NCBI GenBank assembly: GCA_010909165.1
Contig: VJWM01000192.1
Span: 62,001-126,000 of the forward strand
DNA: 64,000 nucleotides
Direction: 5' to 3'
Source: Anthoceros angustus
Taxonomy: Eukaryota; Streptophyta; Anthocerotopsida; Anthocerotales; Anthocerotaceae
How positions within the stretch are numbered: the first letter of the stretch is position 1; each line of letters opens with the position of its first letter. Below are positions 20,801 through 32,642 of the stretch, piece after piece. Both the position numbers and the translations under genes were made by a program. The notes under the pieces are model-generated. The model searched no databases. It was not told the DNA's origin and saw only the letters and a program-made list of their open reading frames with translations.

Positions 20801-22237
20801 TTTAAATGCATGGCCGTACCCGAACCCATGACATTTGTGTGCCTCCTGCAGGCATGTGCAAGTGTCGGCACCGCCGCCTTGGAGACGGGGAAGCAGCTTG
20901 ATGTGCAAATCAGAGAGCGAGGACTTCAAGGTGATGTGTTTGTAACTAATAGTTTGGTGAACATGTACACAAAGTGTGGCAGTTTGGATCATGCTCAGAG
21001 AGTGTTTGATGGACTTGATAAAAAAGATGTAGTGACATGGACTGCCTTGATAGCAGGGTATTCCCAGCAGGGCATGGGGCGAAAATCCCTTCTTCTCCAC
21101 AGTGCTATGCTAGAGGAAGGCATGACTGTTCCCGATTCTGTGACATTTGTTTGCCTCCTGCAGGCATGTGCAAGTGTGGGCAGCCTGGCGTTGGAGAAGG
21201 GAAAGCAGCTTCATGCGCAGATCAAGCGAGGAGGACATCAAGCTGATGTGGTTGTAGCTAACTGTTTGGTGAACATGTATGCAAAGTGTGGGAGTCTGGA
21301 AGATGCTAAGAGAGTATTTGATGGACTGGGCCAAAAGGACGTGGTAACGTGGAATGCCATGATAACAGGATACTCTCAGCAGGGTATGGGGCAAGAGGCC
21401 CTTAGTCTTTATAGAGCTATGCAAGAGGGATGCATAGCTGTGCCCGATTCGGTGACATTTGTGTCCCTTCTACAGGCATGTGCAGATGTGGCAGCTTTGA
21501 ATGTGGGAAGGCGGATACATGCCCAGATTGTAGAACAAGAGCTTCAATTAGATTTGTTTGTAGCTGGCAGTCTGATTAACATGTATGGAAAGTCCGGGAG
21601 CATGGTTGATGCACAGCAGGTGTTTGATTCGTTGCCTGAACGAGACGTTGTCATCTGGAATGCACTGATCGGTGGCTACACATGTCAAGGAGCTACCGAA
21701 GTGGTCCTGGACTTGGTGACGAGTATGAGGGAGGATGGCATACGCCCAAACGGTGTCACATTCCTCAGTGCATTGACTGTGTGCAGTCATGCCGGTTTAG
21801 TGGACAAAGGGTGGGAGTACTTTGAGACTATGAGCAGACAATTTGGCATCAGTCCCACAGAGAACCACTACACATGCATGGTGGATCTCCTGGGTCGTGC
21901 AGGGCAACTGGATGAGGCACTACACTTAATAAGGACAATGCCTATACTCCCTAATACTGCGGTTTGGCATACTCTGTTGGGTGCCTGTAGAAAGTGGAGC
22001 AACGTGGAGGTGGGACTCCATGCTTTCAGGGGAGCAGTCAAGCTAGACAGGCAAAATGGCGCAGCATATGTGTTAATGTCAAACATTTACATGGGTGCCG
22101 AGATGTGGGAACGAGCAGAGCAGATGCAGGCCAGGAGAAAACGAATCAAGGCATGGAAGACGCCAGGTCAGAGCTGGTGGACAGACGAGGACGGACTGGT
22201 GCATAGCTTTCTGGTTGGGGATGACAAGCATTCCTAG
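17876..22237 (+). CDS. Giant PLS-class PPR protein, WW-type box, truncated before DYW domain
   Basis: A single exon of 1453 codons, the largest gene here. The leader keeps RQNKKSRRSPDSQ...LRLNNLQKPAWVDAHI, shared with its neighbours. About 33 PPR motifs follow from about residue 170 to 1330, as a long run of P-L-S modules that are close copies at protein and DNA level (VNSLVNMYAKCGSLEDAQ, LGQKDVVTWTAMIAGYSQQG, VTFVCLLQACASVG). One module is shortened at RVFKCMAVPEPMTF. E1/E2 end in TPGQSWWTDEDGLVHSF, then GDDKHS and stop. Downstream, another frame still reads ITKESGFVPHLNRLG, equivalent to the next piece of the domain in the sister gene, so the stop follows a frameshift. Likely an organelle RNA-binding factor lacking its own deaminase. 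Confidence 0.88.
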   Translation: MKVGSFAIESRTGQGDPLLGQFSWTQGNGNSGIAGRASWGQTSRNQPSAQNQCGRSSTLSRKPARPRGCLAGGRCSSEEKLRRQHSLDSTLNRQNKKSRRSPDSQSHQTPEVLRLNNLQKPAWVDAHIAVLDSVMGRGASDRSLQDDPGPRRPAGDDRVVTAETVSRLCDAGLLTEAVEALDVLVHTDRCISKSLFYTVLKKCVAKKDVVLGSRVHAFVVRKGYQADTFLCNHILRMYASHNRLQDAIEVFDVVREPDAFMWSSIISAHVRHGEDKQALELYHRMRRSRVKPDGHVFVAALQACARGSDLKSGQQVHADVVSSGVQPHMFVWNCLVNMYAKCGSLKEAQKVFDGLCQKDVVTWTTMIAGYSQKDMGREALTLYSAMQEEGLTVPNSITFVSLLQACASVGTLALETGKQLHAQLRVAGHEADVAVANSLVNMYAKCGSLEDAHRVFVGLGQKDVVTWTTMIAGYSQQGMGQEALCLYSAMQEEGMSVPNSVTFVCLLQACASVGNLALENGKQLHAQISEGGHEADMFVANSLVNMYAKCGSLEDAQGVFDGLGQKDVVTWTALIAGYSQQAMGPKALHLYTAMQEEGMAVPNSVTFLCLLQACASVGTLALEKGKQLHAQIRRGGYQADVFVCNSLVNMYAKCGSLEDAQRVFDGLRQKDVVTWTAMIAGYAQQGMGVEALSLYSAMQEDGVAIPDSVTFVCLLQACASVGSSALEKGQQLHAQLKEGGHQADVVVANSLVNMYAKCGSLEDAQCVFDGLNQKDVVTWTVMIGGYSQQGRGLEALSLYSAMQEDGMAAPDSVTFVSLLQACACAGSPALEKGKQLHLEIKQRGHQADGFIANSLVNMYAKCGSLEDAQRVFDGIGQKDVVAWTAMIAGYSQQGRAQEALLLYSAMEEEGVAIPDSVTFVYLLQACAGMGTSALEKGKQLHVQIRERGFQAHALVANSLVNMYAKCGSFEDAQRVFKCMAVPEPMTFVCLLQACASVGTAALETGKQLDVQIRERGLQGDVFVTNSLVNMYTKCGSLDHAQRVFDGLDKKDVVTWTALIAGYSQQGMGRKSLLLHSAMLEEGMTVPDSVTFVCLLQACASVGSLALEKGKQLHAQIKRGGHQADVVVANCLVNMYAKCGSLEDAKRVFDGLGQKDVVTWNAMITGYSQQGMGQEALSLYRAMQEGCIAVPDSVTFVSLLQACADVAALNVGRRIHAQIVEQELQLDLFVAGSLINMYGKSGSMVDAQQVFDSLPERDVVIWNALIGGYTCQGATEVVLDLVTSMREDGIRPNGVTFLSALTVCSHAGLVDKGWEYFETMSRQFGISPTENHYTCMVDLLGRAGQLDEALHLIRTMPILPNTAVWHTLLGACRKWSNVEVGLHAFRGAVKLDRQNGAAYVLMSNIYMGAEMWERAEQMQARRKRIKAWKTPGQSWWTDEDGLVHSFLVGDDKHS

Positions 22238-22325
22238 GGTCAGCGTTCTAAATCCGACAAATTCCATCACGAAGGAAAGCGGATTTGTGCCACATCTTAA
22301 TCGACTCGGGAGGCACAGGTCATGA
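22238..22325 (+). pseudogene. Frameshifted remnant of the DYW-domain start
   Basis: Directly after the stop of the giant PPR gene, frame 22270-22325 encodes ITKESGFVPHLNRLGRH. This aligns with MKKDGYVSHLESSPGE at the same place in the sister gene on the minus strand. No further deaminase motif follows, so the rest of the domain has been lost. Confidence 0.65.
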
Positions 22326-22484
22326 AACTGGTACACGCCCGTCCTCATAAGGGGAGATCCCCAGGATTAGCATGCGTCTCATCCCATGAGAAGGGAGCAA
22401 AGCAAGTTCATCGGTCGTCGGCCAAGCTTACCATTCTAGCCCCAGCTTTCCTGAAGATCCTATGAAACATACAGACCACTTCAG

Positions 22485-22975
22485 CTAAGGATGTGGTGAC
22501 ATGGAGTACCCTGGTTGCTGGGTATGCTCAGCAAGGGCTTGGTCAAGAGGCCGCTTGTTTGACATGGGCAAGTGGAGCAGAAGGGCCTGATTGTGAATGA
22601 CCATATTACTTTTGCTGCAAGGCAAGCACTGCTTCCTTACAGAAGCGCAGGCAGATGCACCCACAGACTATGGGAAGGACTGCTACATAGCGCACGGGTT
22701 GGCACCTGGCTGGCGGACAAGTATCGAAATGTGGTGAGCTGGATGCGGCAAGCCGGGACTTTGCCTGGTTGGCCACAAGAGATGTTTGAAGCTGAAGCTG
22801 CAGCGATTGAGTAGCTCTGAAGAGTCCCAAGCAGGAGGTCCAACAATGCCCATGACTTTGTAGGGCCCGAATCAGGGTTTCTAAACACATAATACAGAAG
22901 GTGGGCACCTCAGCTCTGGAGACCGCGGGGAAGCGGATTCATGGGCAAATTAGAGAAAGAGGATGTGTAGCAGCA
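22485..22975 (+). pseudogene. Decayed PPR gene fragment
   Basis: Broken frames spell KDVVTWSTLVAGYAQQGLGQEA, then pieces matching VNDHITFA, LQKRRQMHPQ-like and EKGKRIHGQIRERG segments of neighbouring PPR genes, interrupted by frameshifts and stops. The modules resemble the GRP-type gene at 9.2 kb more than the WW genes. No intact coding sequence remains. Confidence 0.75.
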
Positions 22976-23218
22976 ACTGCCCATCAAGCTTGTGCTGCAT
23001 TTCACCGTCGGGTTAAAATCTGACAGTGCATTAAAATTATTCTGCGGTTGGCCTTGGAGCCAGGCAGTTCGTTGTGTTGGCCTTGGGACTCTTTGAACTT
23101 GCCGAACTTGTGTACATTTTCTCCTAACTCGGAGAACGGATCCGCTTCGTCAGAAATTAGTTTTTGGAAAACGAACTAACAGTGCAGCCCATCTAAATAC
23201 TCTGTCGTGACATCCCGG

Positions 23219-25254
<2,036 letters not shown>

Positions 25255-26026
25255 GGCTTCCTTTCTGCTCAAGGGTGCGGCAAGGCGGGGTGGCGAGGCA
25301 GGCCTGGGGTGGTGCAAGTGCCAACGTGCATGCCCGCGTGCTAGCGGGCCGATGGTGCGGGGTTTACGTTGATGGCGGGCTCCCGACGGGCCGCCGTGAG
25401 GCAGAGTGGAGCAGGCCGCAGTGAGGCCGAATTGAGCTTCCGACCAAATCTCTCGGTTCACAGCTAGCTAGGTTTATTCACCTTCTTGGTCCAAGTGCTA
25501 ATTTATCAGTTTCGTGCTCTTAAATGCAAAGGTATATAGATACTAATGTCTCACCTTTCCAGGCTATGAGCGAGGATTTTTCCCGGATTGTGCTAAAGCT
25601 TACTACAGTCGTAGGAATCAGGTGGTCGTCGGAACCAGGTGGGTCTCTTCTTCCTCGATGGTGGTTCTCTTTCGACAGCACGTATCCATTATCACATATC
25701 CATTGTCTTGCAGAGGGCGCTAGCCAATGCTATTTGCTATTTACAGGATGGCAACGAGTACAAGAGACATGGCATCATATTCATTGTCTTGCAGAGGGCA
25801 CTAGCCAATGCTATTTGATATTTACAGGACGGCAACGAGTGCAAGAGATATGGCATCATATCCATTAACCCCTCCCCCTTCGCCCAGACAAAGACCTCGT
25901 CACCCTTGGATTGCTCACTGTGCCCAAAACAATTTCTAGAACAATCTCCACTTGGGCTCCAAGATTTGTCCGCTGATATACACCCTTCCTCGCACAACAT
26001 ATCCGCCTCTACTTTGATAATCACGC
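25255..26026. other. RPT2 upstream region with an 87-bp tandem duplication
   Basis: 5' region of RPT2 and the left flank of the retrotransposon. A unit of about 87 bp (CATTGTCTTGCAGAGGGC ... AAGAGACATGGCATCATAT) occurs twice at about 25696-25866. A related 24-bp piece recurs at about 44168. No gene is recognised. Confidence 0.6.
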
Positions 26027-29000
26027 TGCGTGGAAGACCACATGTGAACTAACCCCGCCTCAAGTGTCGGGTGAACGATTTTTTTTTGTTTTGGGTGTGT
26101 TAGAATAGCAGTGCTTTGAGAATCGTCGAGTCGGGTCTTTTATACGGAATGGTCCTTGGCCCTTGGAGATAATAATAATTTTTCGACCCTTAGGTTTGAC
26201 CCGGAGGGTGGGGTAGAAATAGAGTCCTTGGGTATTGGGAATTTTTAGAATAAAAGGTGTCTATATATGCTAGGGATGCTCACAATATGCCACGCCAGTA
26301 GTCAAGTGGGGTGGTGGCTAGTTCCACCACGGTAGAAACGGACGATGCCGTGGGGAATTTACAACCCTAGTGGCGGAGCGGACTACCACGGAGCGCAATC
26401 GGGAGAAGGGCACACCACATGAGGTCGCGACTTTCCGTGAGGGGCGGAGCGGAGCGAAGAAGAGGGGCGCGCGCATACCACGCCAGCCAAATCACCGCCT
26501 CACTGCAGGAGGAAGGCGCGCGACGATGAAGCGCGGCGGAGGAGAGAAATCGGGCGCCGCAAGTTCGCGAGGAGGCGTGGAAGGAGCGCGAGGGCGGCTT
26601 CGATTTTTTTCTCTCTTGACCGTGATCCGCAGGTAGTCGAGGTTTTGTTTTGGGAGACAACGAGAGAAGGAGATGGCGCCGAGCCGCGCCGAAATCTCAC
26701 TCACGCAAGGCCCAACATGGACCATCGGAAAGTGAGAGCCGGCACCGCGTGAGCCGGTCTCAAGTTCATGGAGAAGAAATGGTGCTACATGTACCGCATT
26801 GGTGCAAGAGTGCGCCCGCAATTAAGGACCAAGTCGCAAGAGGGTGACGCGAGGAAAAGGCCGCAGAATCGGATTTGGCCCTCTTTCGAGCAGGTATGGG
26901 CGAGAAGCATCGAGGATGGGAGCTTGGTGATTGACCCCAAAGAAGACCTTGAAAGCAGCGCCGCTCATGAAGCCTGGGAAGTGAGAGTGAACAATGGGTG
27001 ACTCGCCAACTCGTGTTCTACCGGTGGGGATTGGCCAAATGGATTTTGTGTTCCATGTAACCGTCGGATCATATGGCGGATCACTTCTTGGTTTTTCTTC
27101 ACGAGGTGGTCAAGGGTACACAAATTGATTGGGGAGGATGATTTTCGAAAGAGCCTGAGGAGAAGGCGAATTTACTCTCTTCTTCCCTCGGCCCTCCTTG
27201 ATTTCGCCTTTTCCGATTCATGTATTTGCGCATTCCGTGTTTAACTGAGTTGAAGTCGTCCCCGCATGGTTGGAAGCCGGTGGAACTCAAGGTAGAAGAG
27301 GAGGAATTGAAGGAGGATTCGGGCAAGGATTCCAGAGTGCGCCCTGGAAGGTTGGAAGAGGGTGGGAAGTTTCCAAGGGTAAGAAGCGAAGGGCGGCAGT
27401 CGACGGGATCGGCGAAGAAGGGAGGGCACGCAGAGGAGGAACCCACAGCCACACCTGTGGTCACCAGTCAAGACGGCAGCAGAACGCGGTAAAGGAGGAA
27501 AAATAAAAGGGAAATGGCAAGTTGCTCCCTCCCAGTGCAGGGATGAAGCTAGGGGAGAATGAAGCGAAGAGGAAGTGGCATCAACCCCTAGGAGAGGAGG
27601 GTTAACTTCAGCGAGACCGCAACGGAGCTCCGGACATTTTTGGCGACATTTCACCGAACCGTCCTGAGGTGGGGATAGGAGACACCGCGATACAGAATTG
27701 TTGTGGAGGCGGATGGGCAAGGGACAGCCCAATTTGGGGATTTGCGACTGCCATGGCATGACGCAGTGATCTCCTCGATCAAGCGACCATGGCTCTCACT
27801 TGGCCGAGTGTGCAAGGCCAACAGGAGAAGTTGCTCAAGGAGAAGTTGGAGAGCCCGAAGGCGAGAGCAAGGCGGCCGAGGAGCGCAGACGGAGTGCGGC
27901 GGCCTTATGCAAGGCACAGGAGCGCTTAAGGCACATGTCCACTCAGAAGCTTTAGTAAATCAGTCAAGGGGCGATGCTACAATTGAAGAGCTTCGATGAG
28001 GTCTCGCGAGTCCAGAGCAGTGTGGAAGCGATGGCGCCTTGGAGAAATTCAAGAAGTCATGAGAGGTACAAGCGGAAGAGACGAAGCTAGGCCGAGTCAA
28101 GAGAGAGGTGGCCAAACCAAGAAGGCCGAGCAACCACCGCAGAGCCAAACAACCACCGTGGAAGCAACCACCACGGTGGCTAAACCAGCCACCGCCGTGG
28201 AACGGGAACCGAGGTGGGGAAGTCACCGGAGTGTCGCAGATGGAGGGACAGATCCCGAGAATCAACAGCCTGTGATTGTCCACGGAGGAGAGGGTAAGGA
28301 CCTCTCAGATCGAAGACAGTTACGGCGTCCGGATGAGGATGCTCATGTCCTCGGCTTCGCGCATGGTGAGCGGTGCTCACCTAAACGTGTATGTGGTTGT
28401 TGGGACAGGAGGGGCGTAAACCACCGCTGTACATCTTGACCGCCACAGGCTACTGCTGGTTCCTTCGAGTAGGAGCGGGCGCCTATCCTCCGCAAGTGGT
28501 GCCGGAAGAGATGAGCGAGGCGGCCGAGCATGGAGGGAGGAGCACGGTATGGTTGTCCAAATGAGGAGGAGCGGGACAATGGACATAGAGGTCACAAAGG
28601 CAACGTCCTGGAAGGCGCGAGGGAAATTCAGGCGGTGAGGCGAGGTGGAGGTTGTGGGGAAAATCGCTCGGATCGAGGCGAGGTCAAGAGCGAGAGGGGT
28701 CCCCATGGGCCGTGGGGCGAGGCAAAGAATCGGAGGGCAGCGCTGATTTTAGGAGTCGCGATAGCCTAGGACCGGGTTTTTCGAGAGGATAGGGAGTTCC
28801 ATCAGAGAGTCATTGTTGCTTAGATTGGTAAGGCGCCGTGGTAGGAGCTACAATTTTAGACACTAAAGAGAAGTGAGCCGTGTTGGACCACGCCCGGATG
28901 TATAAGAGACCCTTTGGGTGTCTCTCAAGGCATTTCGTGTGTGAACTTCCGTGTATCGAACCGAGTGGGGTTGATTGGAGACGTCCGTCAAGATCAAACG

Positions 29001-29716
29001 GCGCACCGCCTTCGTCACAAGAAGGCCGGAAGATCTCGGATGGTCGAGAGCGGAGTGGCCAAGCTCCACGCCCGGGTAACGGAAGGTGGCCGAAAAGAGG
29101 TAGGATTGCCGTGGACGGCCGAGGCGGAACTGGAAGGCGAATCGCCCAAGCACGACCGGGTTTTCTTCCGATCCTCTTCCAACCGCCGCCACTGTGTGTG
29201 TTCATTCCATGAGAGAGGGGTCTGTGTGGCCCAAGGAGGTCTGTGGCCCAAGGGAAAGGGGTCTGTGGCCCGTGAGACGAGGGAGAGTTCATTGGGAAGG
29301 GAAAGGTTCCGGGAGAAGTTGTGCTGGGAGGGATTGTGAGAGCGTGAGGGAAAATCAAAGGGAGGGGGGAGGAAGCGTGGTGGATCGCAAATTCCGTAAG
29401 GTGAGGCGTATAGGTGTCCGATAGCCTAGGTCCGTGTTAGAGAAGTCGGATTTAATAGACTCCGCGAAAGGCGGCGCGCTGTGGTGGGACCCGCCACAGT
29501 GGCTGAACCGGCCACTGCGGTGGCCGAGTCTACCACGGTGGTGGGTTTGGGCAGCTGGAGAAGGTGGGGTAGTGAGCGACGGGGTAGGTCTAGAATCCAT
29601 AGATTCAGAACACCTTGACACAACACCATTCCCTTGGGATCGAATCCTAGGACTATAACGACATAGAGGGTAAATGTGGCCTCTTTGCGTCTTCGGATGC
29701 AAAAACCCATTCCACA
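26027..29716 (+). repeat. Left LTR (3690 bp)
   Basis: It matches 38524-42363 over its whole length, with long identical tracts broken by short indels. A TATATAT at 26262-26268 may be the LTR promoter, upstream of coding-like sequence. The LTR holds several CCACNGTGG palindromes (about 28156-28200 and 29500-29545). Confidence 0.88.
26640..28440 (+). pseudogene. Coding-like region inside the left LTR
   Basis: Across frames this stretch reads KFMEKKWCYMYRIGARVRPQ, FEQVWARSIEDGSLVIDPKE, ADHFLVFLHEVVKGTQIDWG and, in the right-hand copies, SPRPSLISPFLIHVFAHSG. Then come acidic KVEEEELKEDSGKD and a Gln/Glu-rich part (QGQQEKLLKEKLES, AAEERRRSAAALCKAQE). The first half recalls the transposon-associated plant domain found in many gypsy elements (inference). 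Coding content inside an LTR is unusual. Frames are interrupted here and in the copies at 37.8-38.5 and 39.2-40.8 kb. Confidence 0.5.
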
Positions 29717-29719
29717 TTT

Positions 29720-29737
29720 TGGCGTTCGGGAATGAAA
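29720..29737 (+). other. Putative primer-binding site (TGGCGTTCGGG)
   Basis: TGGCGTTCGGGAATG begins three bases after the left LTR end (CATTCCACA). The leading TGG is what a PBS complementary to a tRNA 3' CCA requires. The tRNA is not identified. Confidence 0.5.
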
Positions 29738-30239
29738 CTGTCAAGGTTATAGGGGACTAACCATAGCTTAGGTGTCTAGTTTTGGAGTGTATCTAGTTAG
29801 GTAGATGGATGCCACGGTTGAGTCGAGGGTTCAGAGTCAAGTCGGGACGGAAGGCCACACGAGAAGCGACAACGCCAAGCACCGGAAAGGTTAAAAGGGT
29901 TGCAAAACCGCGAGTTGAGGAGGGTCCACCAAGACGACCTGCTGGAAGGAGAAGGAGGTAAGGAAGCAACCAGGGGACGGGGGTCCGATCTTGTTGGAGC
30001 AAGATCCCCAACCTCTGGACTTGGACGAGGTACCACCGCCAAGGAACCTCGGACCAATTCCATCCACTGACCTCTTCCAAAAGTGTGCAGACTGTTGGAG
30101 ATCAATCGACTCCCGCAGGAACCGTTGTTGGACCAACCACAGTCGCTGAATCAGCAACGATAGTCATGACCACCACCACACCGGTGGTGGTCACCACCAA
30201 GCAACCTTACCACTGTATGGAGAGGGAAGGGGTATGAAG

Positions 30240-31400
30240 ACCCGATGAATTTGTTGAGCGCTTTGAGCACCGACATTTGCAAAACCAGAAGGAGATGCAC
30301 AGATTCATTGTTCTATGGAGTTCTTCGGGGTCCAAATATAGGCGAATACCTCAAGTCACCACACCTCCAAAGAACCTATGAAGAATTAAAACCGCCTGTG
30401 AAAGGTTCGGGGGCTTGACGAGGGATACGTGTTGTCCAAGCTTGAAAAGCAGAGGAAAGAAGGAAACCTTGCAGCGTATGTGGAGAGGTTTCACCACGCG
30501 ATCAAGTGGCCCTCACTCGAGTTGCAGCAATACGGTGGTTCGCTAAAGGCCCGGGTTCTAAGATGGGGAGACACGAAGGTTACAAGCGGAGAAGAATTTG
30601 GGCAAGGCTATCAAGGCGCTAAACTATGAGGAATCCAACCCGCAAGGGAGGAGGAAGGCTAAGAAGGAGAAGAAGAAGCCGGATCGGAAAAAGAAGGATC
30701 CTCATCCTCCTCGGAAGGAAGTTCATCGTGAAGAAAGCTCCATGTAAGATTCCAGAAAGTTCCTGAGGAGGAAACGAGTGATTCGGAGGAAGCGCCATCG
30801 ATGAGGAGCGCCAAATGGAAAAAGAAAATGAAGGGTCGTGCACGGACAACAAGGAGCGGCAAGGGCAAAACAGAGGCGAAAGATGAACAAGGAGAAGGAG
30901 GTGGCAGCCAAGAAAGTAGAACAACAGGGAACAAGATGGAGGAGATGATGGCAAAATTCGAGAAATTCCATCTTAATGCGGTCAAGGAACATGAGAGGCG
31001 GAGAGTCACACGAACCCACGAGCCAACCTCTTCTGCTCAACGTGGGCAGGGACACTCCAAAGCTAATTGTCCGACGACAAGGGTACACCGGGATATGAGG
31101 AAGAGGAGGAAGAGGGTCCGTGGAAGATACATACCGATCCGGAGGTTCAACAACCAAGTGTACCCAAAGACCATGTACCCGCCAACCTACGTAATTCCAC
31201 GGGTAGGCGTCAGAATCACCGGGTAACAATCCAATGGGTACCGCCTTGTGCTATAATTGTCGCAACCTTGACACTATGCGCATGCCTTATCCAACTCCAA
31301 GGCAATGGAGATTTTGATAAACTATGTCAAGATTGTAGCAGCAGGGCATTTGGCGAAGTGTGCTCGCCAAAGCCCCAAAGACGGTGAGGATCGCGCACCA
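30240..31400 (+). pseudogene. Broken gag of the Ty3/gypsy element
   Basis: Frames spell KQRKEGNLAAYVERFHHAIKW, a gag-like core, then Lys/Glu-rich linkers and two zinc-knuckle remnants: C-S-T...GQGHSKANCP near 31033-31070 and CYNC...AAGHLAKCARQ near 31249-31370. Frame changes break the first knuckle between its second cysteine and the GH. Gag would form the particle and bind element RNA. Confidence 0.65.
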
Positions 31401-32075
31401 CCCGTAACGGGAGTTCACGCACCAACCCAAGTCCTGTCCGCCATGCATGTTGAGGACGCACTTATGGCGGTATGGGAGGATGCCGAGATTGGAACCCCGA
31501 GGAGCTTGGAGGGATTAGACGCAGAGGAAGCGATTATTATGGGGAAGCCTCCGCCATGGTCGTAGAACAAGGAGCACAAAAGCAAAAGAGAGGCGACGGG
31601 GAAAAAGAAGAAAGGAGGCGGATACGACCACGGATCGATGAGGGAGAGAGTGTCGCCACCAGGGCGGAAATACCAACACCGGAACGGCCAAAGACGAAAA
31701 ACAAGTCCTGCAGTGACTTGGCGGATGGACCATATGTGCAAAAGAGTGATGCACCGAGACTTGAGTGTTCCAGGGCGGAAAGGTGAATGAAGGGGTCTTG
31801 ATGGAAGAAGGGGTGGAACCCTACCGATTTCGAGAAAGTTACCGAACCGAGTTAGGGTTTCCACCGGACGACGGGAAGTCATGGATATGATACAAGAAGA
31901 ATTGGCAAGGAGGCTACGGGGAAAAGGCGGGGTGTCGATTTCCACCACCCTGTGGGAGTCCACCACCCCACCGGAAGGGCCACCGTACCCCAAGTCATGA
32001 CGAACCGGAACCCACAACCAACCAAACTCGGATGGCGAAGGTCGCCACCGCTTCTTCAATCTCGCCGAGGCCATC

Positions 32076-32642
32076 ATGGACCAACATTTCATGATCACAT
32101 TCGGACAACTCCTCCGAGACAATCCGCGTATAGGCAACATCGAGGGCGTTAAAAGAGGCGCAACCCAAAAGAGGCGCAATGTTCCTATACACCCCAGCCG
32201 CCATGTGAACTTGGTATCCATGGTGGATCAAGGCCCAGCCGAACTCCAGGTGGAAATTTCGGGATGTGTCATTAAAGGAGTGCCTCTCGACACGGGGTCG
32301 GGTGTAAATATTATGACAGAAGACACGGCTAGGAAATTGGGCTTGGATATTGAACATACTACCAAGGTTTTGCGGCTAGCCGACATGTCCAGAATGGTGC
32401 CGGTGGGGGAACTGACAGGGGTGCTAACGACCATTGGAACCATCCCCTACTTGATGGATTATGTAGTCATCCAGCAAAAATCGCCAGGGTACGACGTCCT
32501 AATTGGCCGAACATGGATGTACGCATCGCAATGCACGCTCAAGTGGGGCAGAAAGGAAGTCGGTTTTAAACCGTTGGAATGGGATCCCAAGACCAAGGAG
32601 GGAAGGATGTGCCTATCGTGGAGTAAGGACATGTATGTGTGA
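32076..32642 (+). CDS. Retropepsin-like aspartic protease segment
   Basis: The longest clean frame in the element interior (188 codons). It has the active-site motif PLDTGSGVNIM (D-T-G-S), then LGLDIEHTTKVLRLADMS and YDVLIGRTWMYA, the second conserved block of gypsy proteases. It lies between gag and RT, as expected for Ty3/gypsy. The enzyme would process the Gag-Pol precursor. The N-terminal limit is arbitrary. Confidence 0.75.
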   Translation: MDQHFMITFGQLLRDNPRIGNIEGVKRGATQKRRNVPIHPSRHVNLVSMVDQGPAELQVEISGCVIKGVPLDTGSGVNIMTEDTARKLGLDIEHTTKVLRLADMSRMVPVGELTGVLTTIGTIPYLMDYVVIQQKSPGYDVLIGRTWMYASQCTLKWGRKEVGFKPLEWDPKTKEGRMCLSWSKDMYV

